Shown piece by piece: positions 8,865 through 19,400 of a stretch of 56,699 nucleotides of DNA. The stretch is from a virus. The stretch lies in the IMG/VR virus record IMGVR_UViG_3300044731_000819, positions 1 to 56,699 of that record; one strand, written 5' to 3'. Numbering within the stretch: the first letter of the stretch is position 1; the number at the start of each line of letters is the position of its first letter. The notes below the pieces were generated by a model. It saw nothing but the letters and a program-made list of their open reading frames with translations, was not told the DNA's origin and searched no databases. Both the position numbers and the translations under genes were made by a program.

Positions 8865-11812
8865 TAACTACAACTTATACTAAAATCTACGTTTAATTTT
8901 ATTTCAATATCACTACTTCCAAGTAATGCATTAAATCCTAAATATTTAATCAAAACATTACTGTCAATTATCTCAAAAGTATAACCATAACTACTTAAAT
9001 TCGGTAAATATTGATTCAAAGCATTTGTCCAATCAGAGTTTGCTGGAGCATCAAATGGTCCATTACCATTATAAATTATACTTGAGATTACTTCAGTTCC
9101 ATTTAATACAACAACCATTCTCCATGTCGTCGATACTGAGTTTTGATTACAAGTATACCCTTCAGATATTTTACCAGAAACATAATTAAAGATTATTTCA
9201 TTTAACAATGATTGGAAACTTGTATATGAAGTAGTTCCATTTAACCAAGGAAATATTGGGAATGTTACAACTCCTTGACATGCTCCGTGTAAAAATAAAT
9301 CACCGTCAATAATACAAGGCTTACAAAGAGCTGGTGGTATAAATGAACTACAACTTCTTGGTATTTTATATGTATGTTTCTGTCTTTGTAATGGAGCATT
9401 ATTATATTTTATACCTGTATTCCATATTGTTGAAGATGGGATTAATTGTTCCGCTAATTTTGGCCAATACGTCCCCAAATTTTTAACGTAGTCAATAAGT
9501 TTTTGATATGTAAAATTATCGTTTGGTATCCCCACTTGACTAGCCGATTCCAAATATCTCCAATAAATCAAAGACACATCATCATATCCACTTGATACTT
9601 GTCTATTAGCAACATTAACTTTGTTTTGCCAAAATGAATTAGCAAATTCAAAGAATGTTTGTTTGTTAGGCGGAACATTAGTCGTAGTCATTAATGCTTT
9701 ACCATAAACCTGTTGAGTTGTTGGTGTGTTAGGAATAGGATACCCATATTTAGAGGACATATTCCATACATCAAAAACAAGTCCTGCAGCAGGATTCATA
9801 AATAAATCAATATTTTTAACGTTCAATACTAATCTTTCGTCATCAGCATAATAAAACGCATTAAATCCTCCTTCGTTTGAAATTCTTGACTTATCTCTAA
9901 AAGACCAGCTCTTTTTATTATCACTAATCTTTTTAAGTTTAAATCCTAAATCCATATATGGGAAATTTCTAAATCTATCAAGATATTGTTGACCATATGT
10001 AAATTTCTTAAAGTCAGTCTGTACATTAGTGTTTTGACCTGTAAATACAGATTGTGTTTCACTAACATCCTGATTACTTTGGTGTGGTGGTGTTAATTCA
10101 TACCAACCCGCACCTAATTGGAAGAAGAATGAACTACTATTTGGAGGTGTTTTTGGATAACCTTCATTATCAATTGGGTAGTCCCCCTCTAACACATCTA
10201 CAGTAACCACATTAGTAGTAGCACTATACCCTGAGAATGTTTGCCCAAAGATTGAAAATGTGTCATTTGGATTAAACACAATAGTTTCTTCTAACTTTGT
10301 TCCTCCTGAAATTTTAGCCCACTCTGTGTTAAAATCACGCATGTTGATTTTTTGGTCGGCTAAATAAATTGTTTCGTTAAACTCAATCAACGCTTCAGGA
10401 GCTCCAACCAATCTCAATAAGAATTCTAATGCTCTTCTAGTTCCTTTTGACTTGAACAAGTAAGCCGAATTCAATATTAAATTCTTATAGAACTGATAAT
10501 TAATCTCACTTGGTGTCAAACTTCTTGACATACCGGGATATGGAGATTTTGTATCATTACCAAAAACAGATTTTAAAAAATCTTCTTCAGTAATAGGAGA
10601 AACGTTAATATTCCAACCTAATGTTTGCGATAGATTTTTTAATAACTCCGATGGAATATCATTCTTTGTGTTATAATTTACAGAATTCATATAAGCCAAT
10701 GCGTCTATGAATTTCTTAACTTCGTCAAAACTTCTACCATAGATGTTTAAAACTTTTTCAACCCTTTGGTCTGAAGTATCAAATTCTTTAAATGAGTCGG
10801 TAACTAAAAATCTTGATATTAGGTTTGTTTTTGACGCATCAAAACTTGTGGCAATTTGATTAAGTTTTGTTATATATGAGGTAAAATTGTTTGTTGATAT
10901 ATCTAAATTCCATACTCCCGATAAAGGCCAAGTTACTGATTCAGTTCCAACATATGTTGTTCCATCATCATTTTGTTTTGGGACTTGGAATATTGCAGTG
11001 TATTTTGGAGTAACTAATCGATTTAAAAGGTATTTTTCAATCTCATCAAATGGTTGTGTAAATGCAACCTCAGTATAATAATCATTTGGTTTAATTATTA
11101 ACACTTCATAAGAATTTAAATCTCCTGAAAATGGTTTACCAGCAACTGTTAAATTCAAATATCCTGTAGTAAAACTATTTGTAGGGGTCATATTCAATAT
11201 TGGATATTGAACATCTCTTACATAAACCGCATACTTACTATATTCTAAAGTCATGTTTCTCAAATATGAAACTTCAAATTCTTTTGTTGCGATGTTTCTT
11301 GTTGAGTTAACGGTATAATCAACCTCAAATGGATTAGATGACTTTTCTAATGGTACACTAAATGTTGTTGTGTCTTCCTCAATATCGTATTCAATATTAA
11401 CAGCAGTATACCCTGAAACGAAATTTCCACCCAAAGCGTAAACTTCAACCGCCGCAGGAAAGTAATTTAAGATTTGAGTAATAGAAGCCGCAATTCTTTT
11501 AGTTAAAGGCCCGTAAGTTGAGAATTTGGTCACATTTGAAAGGTCAAAATTTGGATATACTCCAAATTCTTTTGCAACAATCTTTTTAGTTTCCGCAACC
11601 GATTCAATCTGTAAATTATCTAGTGTGATTGGTGCGGAAAATGCCCCAATAGAAAAAGTTCTATTAACTTTCTCACTTAAACTTGAGGTGAACTCAAAAT
11701 TACCCTGTGTTAATCCCCCTCCGTCTACAACTTGGAACCCAACAATATTGTCTGAAAACGTTCCGGCTCCGCTAGATGGTCTCGGTGGATATCTATATAA
11801 CTTTCTCGCCAT
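8864..11812 (-). CDS. Baseplate/tail protein with P2 gpI-like core
   Basis: A 982-residue baseplate-region protein. The middle (about residues 350-490) has features of the P2 gpI/T4 wedge type of tail protein: a helical segment FDEVKKFIDALAYMNSVNY, then LSQTLGWNINV, and the landmark KSKGTRRALEFLLRLVGAP. In that family this segment links the wedge ring to fibres. The N-terminal ~340 residues are beta-rich with no recognised domain. The last ~145 residues (from FLHGACQG to FSISCS) resemble residues 585-720 of the next protein, a probable fibre. The ATG overlaps the previous stop by one base, and the stop overlaps the next ATG by one base (TAATG). The arrangement suggests it anchors the fibre encoded downstream. 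Core assignment by motif; fibre anchoring is inference. Confidence 0.65.
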   Translation of the reverse strand: MARKLYRYPPRPSSGAGTFSDNIVGFQVVDGGGLTQGNFEFTSSLSEKVNRTFSIGAFSAPITLDNLQIESVAETKKIVAKEFGVYPNFDLSNVTKFSTYGPLTKRIAASITQILNYFPAAVEVYALGGNFVSGYTAVNIEYDIEEDTTTFSVPLEKSSNPFEVDYTVNSTRNIATKEFEVSYLRNMTLEYSKYAVYVRDVQYPILNMTPTNSFTTGYLNLTVAGKPFSGDLNSYEVLIIKPNDYYTEVAFTQPFDEIEKYLLNRLVTPKYTAIFQVPKQNDDGTTYVGTESVTWPLSGVWNLDISTNNFTSYITKLNQIATSFDASKTNLISRFLVTDSFKEFDTSDQRVEKVLNIYGRSFDEVKKFIDALAYMNSVNYNTKNDIPSELLKNLSQTLGWNINVSPITEEDFLKSVFGNDTKSPYPGMSRSLTPSEINYQFYKNLILNSAYLFKSKGTRRALEFLLRLVGAPEALIEFNETIYLADQKINMRDFNTEWAKISGGTKLEETIVFNPNDTFSIFGQTFSGYSATTNVVTVDVLEGDYPIDNEGYPKTPPNSSSFFFQLGAGWYELTPPHQSNQDVSETQSVFTGQNTNVQTDFKKFTYGQQYLDRFRNFPYMDLGFKLKKISDNKKSWSFRDKSRISNEGGFNAFYYADDERLVLNVKNIDLFMNPAAGLVFDVWNMSSKYGYPIPNTPTTQQVYGKALMTTTNVPPNKQTFFEFANSFWQNKVNVANRQVSSGYDDVSLIYWRYLESASQVGIPNDNFTYQKLIDYVKNLGTYWPKLAEQLIPSSTIWNTGIKYNNAPLQRQKHTYKIPRSCSSFIPPALCKPCIIDGDLFLHGACQGVVTFPIFPWLNGTTSYTSFQSLLNEIIFNYVSGKISEGYTCNQNSVSTTWRMVVVLNGTEVISSIIYNGNGPFDAPANSDWTNALNQYLPNLSSYGYTFEIIDSNVLIKYLGFNALLGSSDIEIKLNVDFSISCS

Positions 11813-12720
11813 TACTGAACTATATTGTTAAAGTTTTTACTAAAGTCAATGTTATTATTTCTATCTTGTCTAACTTCAAATAGAAGTTTGTTGTATTGGT
11901 CACGAACTTCAAACAAGTTATATTGTTTGTAGATGTTATTACCACTATCATACATAGTGTAAATTCCATCATCAATAGATTTAGTCTGATTACCAAACAA
12001 TGCGATAGCTAATGTTGACGCATCGTGTTCAACCATTTCAACCTCAACTGACGTTGGGTTAAAGAATGTATTTGTAATCACAATGTTTTGACCAGGTTGT
12101 CCTATAAAAGGAGTTGCGTTAGGTTTTGATGTTGGTGCCGATGACGGAGATAAAGTACAAAACATCAAATTAGTTTTTGAGTCTGTATATCTATATCTTG
12201 TCGCTTTCTGAACTGAGTTAACCAAATTTTCAGTTACCGCCTCACAATAAAAATTTGAAGTAATTAATCTAAAGAAATTGGGTATCTTTGCACCTGAATC
12301 TCTCAAATATTCAACTCTATATCCTACCAATTCTTGTGGGACAAATTTATTTTGAAATTCAGTTGGGACATTACTAATATCAATAACAATACCTTTGATG
12401 TTTGGTAATGAGGTCAATACTCCACAATCTGTAATAGTTGTCCTAATTTGGGCAGGTCTTACATATAAAGTATAAATTCCTAATTTATTAAATTCGGACG
12501 CTGGTAAAGTTAGATTATATAACCCACCTAAAATCTCAATATTGGCATTACCACCGGTATCACCATTATTAAAATAAGGTCTGATGATAGTTCTCGCATC
12601 TAATTTCTTTAAGATGAAGTTACTTGTAACGTCTCTTGACGGAGTGTAATTCAAAATTACCTCAATATCGTCGGGTGAAACATCTGCCGGTCTAATTGTT
12701 CCATAAGAACCTACTGCCAT
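11812..12720 (-). CDS. Structural protein of baseplate cluster, unknown function
   Basis: A 302-residue protein that I do not recognise. It begins MAVGSYGTIRPADVSPDDIEV and is mostly beta-predicted, with a Tyr/Ile-rich N-terminal part (ILNYTPSRDVTSNFILKKLDARTIIRPYF) and an Asn-rich, charged end (EVRQDRNNNIDFSKNFNN). Two bases separate its start from the preceding stop, and its stop overlaps the next ATG by one base. It therefore belongs to the coupled run of baseplate/tail genes between the 1751-residue protein and the fibres, and probably forms part of the same substructure. No signal peptide or transmembrane segment is visible. Confidence 0.6.
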   Translation of the reverse strand: MAVGSYGTIRPADVSPDDIEVILNYTPSRDVTSNFILKKLDARTIIRPYFNNGDTGGNANIEILGGLYNLTLPASEFNKLGIYTLYVRPAQIRTTITDCGVLTSLPNIKGIVIDISNVPTEFQNKFVPQELVGYRVEYLRDSGAKIPNFFRLITSNFYCEAVTENLVNSVQKATRYRYTDSKTNLMFCTLSPSSAPTSKPNATPFIGQPGQNIVITNTFFNPTSVEVEMVEHDASTLAIALFGNQTKSIDDGIYTMYDSGNNIYKQYNLFEVRDQYNKLLFEVRQDRNNNIDFSKNFNNIVQ

Positions 12721-12722
12721 TT

Positions 12723-13877
12723 TTAATTAAATTTAAAAAATTTATATCCATATTTTTCCAAGTCACCAAGACTATCCACCTCATTCAACCTTTCAAGTTT
12801 CTCAAGACCCGAATTTTTTCCTCTATCAATAAATACACTCGTTTGTATTTCAGGCTCAAATGCAACGTTAATTAATTCTTCTTCTTTTGTAATTGGTTCC
12901 TGAACCATCCAAGCTTCAATTAATCCAAAAGATTCAAATACTTGAATGGTTGTTTCATCTGCAAAATCCACATAACTACTATTCTGTATAGTATATGCTG
13001 TATAATTTTCGTTGATTTCTGTTATTTGTCCGAATGGTTCCCCGTTTTGAATAATTAATGTCTGTTTATATTTTTGTGGTCCGTAACTTCTTAATTCCGA
13101 TAACCTTGATGCCGTTTGAGCGGTAATTAAAAATGGAGTATCAATATAATTGTTACTTGTCTGAGCACTTACTAAATTTACAGCATCTCCTGTAAAAATG
13201 TAGTCATAAGACACAGAAGTATTCGCCCAATTTCCATTCATAGGACTGAAATATGCAGTTCCGTTTGGATTATCCACTGTAACACCTGTAAATGGTAACT
13301 GAATATACTTAATAACCGAGGTAATCCCCCAAGGACTTGTCTGAATTAAATTCAACATATATGTTACAGGAAATCCCGGATTACCATATGTATGACTTAA
13401 ACTTTCTGAAGCAAATATGTTAATATCCTCAACATATCCATCACCCCAATCAAGTTGGAATGTTGATTGTTGAACAAAATTTGAAAAGTTATTCGATGTA
13501 TTATAAACTATAACCGTATATGGATTTGCTGAACTTGCTGAAAATATAAAATTACATACCGTATCTTTCTGATGTATTGCTCCGTCAAATACACTATAGA
13601 TTCCATAATCTACAGCACTCTCCAATAACAAAATTGGAACAGATAAGTCCGTTAGAGTTGATGTCCCATTTGTTCCGCCACTTAACAACTGAGTCATTGA
13701 CGAATAAACTGTTGCCTCTCCATAATCAACTACTGTGGTTGTTGTCGCAGTAACATCACAACAAGGGTCAACATCCAACTCATTTGCAGTTGTCCCTGAT
13801 GGATATTGAACAGTGAATATCTTATTCAATATAACTTCAGGTGAAATCTTAAAATAATATTTGTTTTGATTGTCCAT
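12723..13877 (-). CDS. Structural protein with a PKD-like segment
   Basis: A 384-residue protein of the coupled baseplate run. Around residues 140-185 it carries FQLDWGDGYV, later SHTYGNPGFPVTYMLNL, the WGDG...HTY landmarks of PKD-type Ig folds often found in surface and fibre proteins. The N-terminus (YYFKISPEVILNKIFTVQYPSG) is beta-rich. The C-terminal third is charged (EEELINVAFEPEIQ, then GLEKLERLNEVDSLGDLEKYG). No catalytic motif is seen. The start overlaps the preceding stop by one base. Likely a virion protein used as spacer or adhesin platform; the exact role is unknown. Confidence 0.6.
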   Translation of the reverse strand: MDNQNKYYFKISPEVILNKIFTVQYPSGTTANELDVDPCCDVTATTTTVVDYGEATVYSSMTQLLSGGTNGTSTLTDLSVPILLLESAVDYGIYSVFDGAIHQKDTVCNFIFSASSANPYTVIVYNTSNNFSNFVQQSTFQLDWGDGYVEDINIFASESLSHTYGNPGFPVTYMLNLIQTSPWGITSVIKYIQLPFTGVTVDNPNGTAYFSPMNGNWANTSVSYDYIFTGDAVNLVSAQTSNNYIDTPFLITAQTASRLSELRSYGPQKYKQTLIIQNGEPFGQITEINENYTAYTIQNSSYVDFADETTIQVFESFGLIEAWMVQEPITKEEELINVAFEPEIQTSVFIDRGKNSGLEKLERLNEVDSLGDLEKYGYKFFKFN

Positions 13878-14662
13878 TATGGGTTAACATATTCATACCA
13901 AGTTATCGGAGTTGTTTCACCAACCCTCACGTCATCCAAAGTGAAAACTTTATAAGTTAAAGCATCGTAATCTAATACGACTTTATAATAAAAATAATCA
14001 GATGGATTAAAATTTGAATTTCCACTACCTATAGAATTTTGAGGGGTGTTCATAAACTTAACAAAAATCCCAAGTTTGGCATCAAAAAATTTAGCACTCA
14101 TATAAAAAGTGGAAATATCTAAGTATTGTCGACTTCTTAACCAATAAATAAAAAATCCTTCCTTGTCACCTAAAAAATCTAATTTGTATTTTGGGATTTT
14201 AACATTAACATTATTTACACCGACTGTTGCAGATTCCGTCTCACCTTGTGTCGTTGGTAGAATTATTGTTATATAGTTTATTTGGTTAGTGTCTTGTGTA
14301 GTGTTATAAAAATCTAATTTAAAAAATGAATTTCTAAACGGATTTGAGAAGTAATAGATTTGTTGAGGTGTAAACCCTTCACTTACGTATGAATTCACAT
14401 ATGCAATATTACTTGGTGTAGAACCTGATGGGGTGAAAAAGAACTGATAATTGATGTCTGTTTTTTGACTCTCGTCGTGTTGAGCGTGAGAAAACCTTGA
14501 GACTTCAAAGTCTTCATTTGGATTAATGACCCTTTTAACAATTTCATCGTCATACCTGTCAATATTATTTAACTGGTCTAAATAATCCCCATTAGTTTCA
14601 ATAGGAACTACAAGTTCTCTATCATTATCATTTACTAATATTTTAAACTTATTCGCAATCAT
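13877..14662 (-). CDS. Structural protein of baseplate cluster, unknown function
   Basis: A 261-residue protein without a family I can name. It starts MIANKFKILVNDNDRELVVPIE and contains an acidic/basic segment DDEIVKRVINPNEDFEVSRFSHAQHDE, followed by beta-rich, aromatic sequence (NYQFFFTPSG, YYFSNPFRNSFFKLDFY). Its start lies 14 bases inside the upstream gene and its stop overlaps the next ATG by one base, so translation is coupled in both directions. Position within the run suggests a baseplate-peripheral or fibre-connector role. That is inference from context only. Confidence 0.6.
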   Translation of the reverse strand: MIANKFKILVNDNDRELVVPIETNGDYLDQLNNIDRYDDEIVKRVINPNEDFEVSRFSHAQHDESQKTDINYQFFFTPSGSTPSNIAYVNSYVSEGFTPQQIYYFSNPFRNSFFKLDFYNTTQDTNQINYITIILPTTQGETESATVGVNNVNVKIPKYKLDFLGDKEGFFIYWLRSRQYLDISTFYMSAKFFDAKLGIFVKFMNTPQNSIGSGNSNFNPSDYFYYKVVLDYDALTYKVFTLDDVRVGETTPITWYEYVNP

Positions 14663-16400
14663 CTATTGTTGGTAATGGAATTCCATTTACATATTCGTTT
14701 ATGTTATTTTCAGGATATATTTTAAAATCTACGTTTTGTAATGGGTAGTGAGCATCGTTCATATATGGATAATTAACCCCATTACCATTAGAATCAATGT
14801 ATCCATATGGATAAATTTCTCTCCATCTTAAAAGTCCAAGACTTTCAGAATAAAATGCGTAAGATGGTACATTTAAAATATTCAAAGAACTACTATCTTC
14901 AATATAATCAGTAAACACTCTTATTTTAACACCATTGTGGGGTTTATAATAATAACCATTTCTGTTTGTTGACGCACTAAATGTTATATCAAATAACAAA
15001 TTATTAAATTCAAACTTATGGTAAAAATCCGATATAACTGTTTCTTCTTGCAAATAACTATTATATTCGCAAAAATCACCATCCATAGTATCTCCACTTA
15101 TTAAATCTTGATTATAATAAAACTCATAATTTTCATTATTAAAAGTTTTACTATAACTTTCAGTGGGTAAATTAGTATCATTTAATAAATTATTATCGTC
15201 CCACCATTGCCCTGAATTAAAAGATATATTAAACTTATGCCCTTGTTTAAGTGCAGAGTTTGTTGTCGTATTAGGTCTTGGCCTATTAAACCAACCAAAG
15301 TATCCTCTATTAAGAACAGTTAAGTATAATTCACTTAATGGACGATTTAAATTATCAGTATACCCTGAAACAATAATATCTTTAGCAAAAGTTATATTAA
15401 AATTTTGTGTCCCATCTTGTTCTACAACTCTTGAAACGTAATTTGGCGTTAAAGCACTGGTTAAAAATTTCTTTTTACTAAAGAACCCATTTTGAGAAAA
15501 CGCAGCTTTTAATGGAATAGCATCTTTTTGATTGGTTATAATTTTGTGTCTTCTAACATAATATATTGATTTCGTATCTTCAGGATTTGTAATATCAACA
15601 ACTTTTTTAAATAACCCAATTGATGAATTAGCGAAAAATGAAGTTTCATAACCTATATCCTGAATGTTAAATATAAACTCATCACTTCCATAGGTTTCAG
15701 TACCTAACATATCAATTTGAAAATACTTGTTCCCATTAATTCCGTCCCATCCTCCCTGAAATTCAATCTCAACATAATCACCCTTTAATAAATTATGTTT
15801 CATCGGACATCTGAATGCGATGAAAATTCTACCATTCATCGCCTGTCTTGATATAATAAATGGAATACCTTCAGAACAAGTCCAAGTTATTGAATTAGTT
15901 GGTGAAAAATAATGTTGGAATGTTTTACCTGAATTATTTTCAAATGCATAACTCATATAATACGTCCAATTATAGGTCAATGCCGATTGTGTCGCAAAAT
16001 CAATATGAACACTATCAACATCGTTTCTATAAAAATTAAACTCCTTATATGGTGGGTAACCATACCAAGTACCAGGATGTGAACCACCAACTATAGAATT
16101 TTCAGCATCAGTATAAACCAAATCGTTTAAGAATGGTCCATAACTTGTCCCATTTATATTTGTTGTTCCCGTATAAGCATTATAGAATACTACTTTAGTG
16201 AAAAATGATGGTCTAAAAATAGGACAAGCTTGTCTTTCTTCATTATATAATTCGGGTAAATTAATAATAGCAGACCTATCATACTCCTCCAATTCTTGGA
16301 CCTTACCATCTAAAAATGGTGTCATTCTCATATTACGATTTGGGCTCGTAGCATATTTTGCAGAACCTAATAATATTTCTATGTTCTCATAACCACCCAT
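14649..16400 (-). CDS. Large structural protein of baseplate cluster, unknown function
   Basis: A 583-residue protein rich in Tyr, Asn and Phe, as is usual for phage appendage proteins. It begins MGGYENIEILLGSAKYATSPN. The central part has EVEF-like beta strands (GDYVEIEFQGGWDGINGNKYF) and a segment LSELYLTVLNRGYFGWFNRPRP. Four cysteines are scattered, with no obvious metal site. The ATG overlaps the stop of the 1751-residue gene by one base (TAATG) and its own end overlaps the next gene by 14 bases. No recognised enzymatic motif. Probably a virion protein assembled with the 1751-residue partner. Confidence 0.6.
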   Translation of the reverse strand: MGGYENIEILLGSAKYATSPNRNMRMTPFLDGKVQELEEYDRSAIINLPELYNEERQACPIFRPSFFTKVVFYNAYTGTTNINGTSYGPFLNDLVYTDAENSIVGGSHPGTWYGYPPYKEFNFYRNDVDSVHIDFATQSALTYNWTYYMSYAFENNSGKTFQHYFSPTNSITWTCSEGIPFIISRQAMNGRIFIAFRCPMKHNLLKGDYVEIEFQGGWDGINGNKYFQIDMLGTETYGSDEFIFNIQDIGYETSFFANSSIGLFKKVVDITNPEDTKSIYYVRRHKIITNQKDAIPLKAAFSQNGFFSKKKFLTSALTPNYVSRVVEQDGTQNFNITFAKDIIVSGYTDNLNRPLSELYLTVLNRGYFGWFNRPRPNTTTNSALKQGHKFNISFNSGQWWDDNNLLNDTNLPTESYSKTFNNENYEFYYNQDLISGDTMDGDFCEYNSYLQEETVISDFYHKFEFNNLLFDITFSASTNRNGYYYKPHNGVKIRVFTDYIEDSSSLNILNVPSYAFYSESLGLLRWREIYPYGYIDSNGNGVNYPYMNDAHYPLQNVDFKIYPENNINEYVNGIPLPTIDDCE

Positions 16401-19400
16401 TATAAATCAGTATCATTTATGTATTTAGTTTTAAACTTGTCATAAGCACTCGCACCTTTATTTAAACCAAAATAAAAGAAAAATGGATTATTAATTTGTC
16501 TCTTATCTTGGAACCCGCTTGGTATCGCGTCGGTAGCATTACCATTAGCATCTACATTATAAATAAACCCTTTCCAATATTTTGAATTGGTTGACCCAAC
16601 AATTATTGGATGAGATGCCGGTGAGATTCTATCAATAGATTGGTATTTGTACTTAAAGAATCCACTTTCATTAGTATCCCAATTATTATTTTGATTACCA
16701 AATATAGTATTTGAATTAGTAGTTTTGATGTCCCACTCATAAAATGGAACTTCCTGTGAAAATGTACTGATATACCCAAAATCAGATGGTAGAGGAGCAG
16801 TTGAAGCGTTCTCATTCCATATCTTTCTTCTTGGTGTAATATAGTCCCTGTCTTGATTATTACCTGAGAAGAATATTTCAAAATAAGCATATTCTGAATT
16901 GTCTCTCTTAACTTTAAATGATGTGTTAACATCATACCCTTCAGGTGAAAACTCAGCAATTCCAAATTCTGAATTTATTGCCGACATTTGTGAATAGTCC
17001 CCATCTATTGTTCCAGGGAATAGGATATTACCACTTGGGTTCCATCTTTTATTTTTAAAAAATCCTGCAATTGATGGGTCTGAACCATCTCCAATTCCAG
17101 GTAAAAATAAACTAATGAAGTTTTCATTAACAAACCTACTCAAAATCATCACGTTAAGTAAGTCAGATACGTTTTTAAATGATGTTGCGTCCAATTTATC
17201 TACAATATATCCATCATAATCATCACTGAATACTATTTCTTGTAAATAAGACACTTTAGGCCCTAAATCCATCATAGTGGTTGGGAATCCTAATTGTTTA
17301 ACATTTCCGTTTCCATTTGCTCTTTCATTAGTATCCCTACCAATAAATTTATTGTTGTTATCATTGTATGGTGAACTTCTATAATAGAAATTATTTGTTG
17401 GGTCGTGGAAATACAATAACTCCTTACAATAATTGTAAGTGGGTTTGTTTTGAGCATCAAAAAATGTATTCATTTGGAATGGGAATGCGTATAATGTTCC
17501 GTTAATCCAAGCGTTTCCAAATGTATGTGAAAATACGTCAAAACAAAGTGCCATGTTCAATTTAAGACGTTGTATAAATTCAACTATTAATTTAAAATCT
17601 TTAACAATTGATATAATTGGGAATGAAACTAAACTATAACATCCATATCCATAATTAAACCAAGACCTAAACCCTCCCAAACTATAATCTTTACCACAAC
17701 AAGTTCCATCACTATCATCACAAGGTTTAATTGATACTGTATTATCTGGATTAACTATGTAACATTCTAAAGGAACTGCTTTACTACAATCAGATAATGA
17801 TTCAATAACATTAGCGTACTCTGTTGGAGTGTCACCTGTTTCAATTTCAGTAAATGTGTAAACCTCAGGAGCACTTCCTAAACCAGTTGCGGCTCCGCTT
17901 TCATCAAATAAATAAATAGTAAAGTTAGGATTTTGGTAAAGTAGACGAACTCCATCACCTGTAGTATTTCCTGTCGGCACCTGAGTTGATGATGGTAATC
18001 TATCAGTCCTCATAACCAATTTTGTTGGATTAGACATATTAACAGATGTAGTATTAGGATAAATGTTTGTTGAATATGACGTAGAAACCGCAACCTCTGT
18101 TAAAACTGTTTGGCTACAGTAAACCTGTGTATTAGAAGCCGATATGTAAGCGTTACAAGAACTGCCCCCCTCAATATATTCTCCAGAAGCATATCCATAT
18201 AGACTATTATTACCATTAGTAAATCTCCAACCAGTTTTTATGTTATAGAAGGTATTACAGTCACAATCAGTGGTACTATTAATTAAGTTTGAACTTGACT
18301 GAACTGCGGTTAATAATCCCCCACTTTCAGTTACGGGACCTCCCGAACCACTTGAACCTAATCTTGAATAATATCTTAATAAATTACTAGTGTACCCTGT
18401 AAATGTGCTTTGGACATTCATTGTACTATTGAAGAATATTGTACCAAAAGTATCTGTTGAACTATTTGTCGCAAATTGGTCGTGTCTTGGTAATCTTAAT
18501 CCATTATTAGATGCTTGTATTGGTACATTTAATTTATATTCACCAGTTATTGTTAATCCTTGTTGTCCATAATTTGTCCATCCAAAAATTCTTGATAGGT
18601 CAATTTCTTGTTGAACTTTGGGGGAATGTGGGTCAACTCCTCTCTGTAAAATTATAATACCTAAACCTTCCTTACCATCCAAATAATATAAAGGTGTTTG
18701 TATATTTGAATCGGATGACACATTATATGCGGGGGAAGGGGCTAATGCAATACTTCTCCATAATTGGTTAGTACAATCAATGTCAGCACCAAGATAATCT
18801 CCGACTGTCATAAATACCCTCATTTGATTATTAAGATACCTATTTAAAAAATCCGGCTTTGAATTCCTATATAAATAATTACCGTTAATATTAGTACTAT
18901 TTTCAGTTAATGCAAAGAATGAATTTAACGTTAATCCTGTCAATACTTGGTAAAATTCCATATCCGTAGGATATGCCAAATAATTAGCAGTTTCACTAGT
19001 GTAATTTATCGTATATGTCACACTATTACTAACATTTGGGTTTGTAGGTGAAGCATAATTTAATGTCCACTGAGAACCATTTGCAATTGGGGTACCTGTA
19101 ATTGAATTTGTACCTCCTGTATTCGCAACAGAACTACCCGTTAAATTAGGGTCGCTTGATAATGATGGGTCACTAAATGAAAGTAATTGTCCGGTAGTAA
19201 AGGAACCAATTTCACCAGCGTCAACGACTAATATCATTGTGTTATCATAGTGAAATAAATTACCATTACCTGAAATAGTTCTTTTAACTTGATTTCTACC
19301 AACACCACCATTTACAGTTGTAGTGTCAAAGTATTTATCTTTTAAATTAAAACAATTTAGTCTTTCTGCAATAGTCAATGAGTTACTAAACAAAACATCA

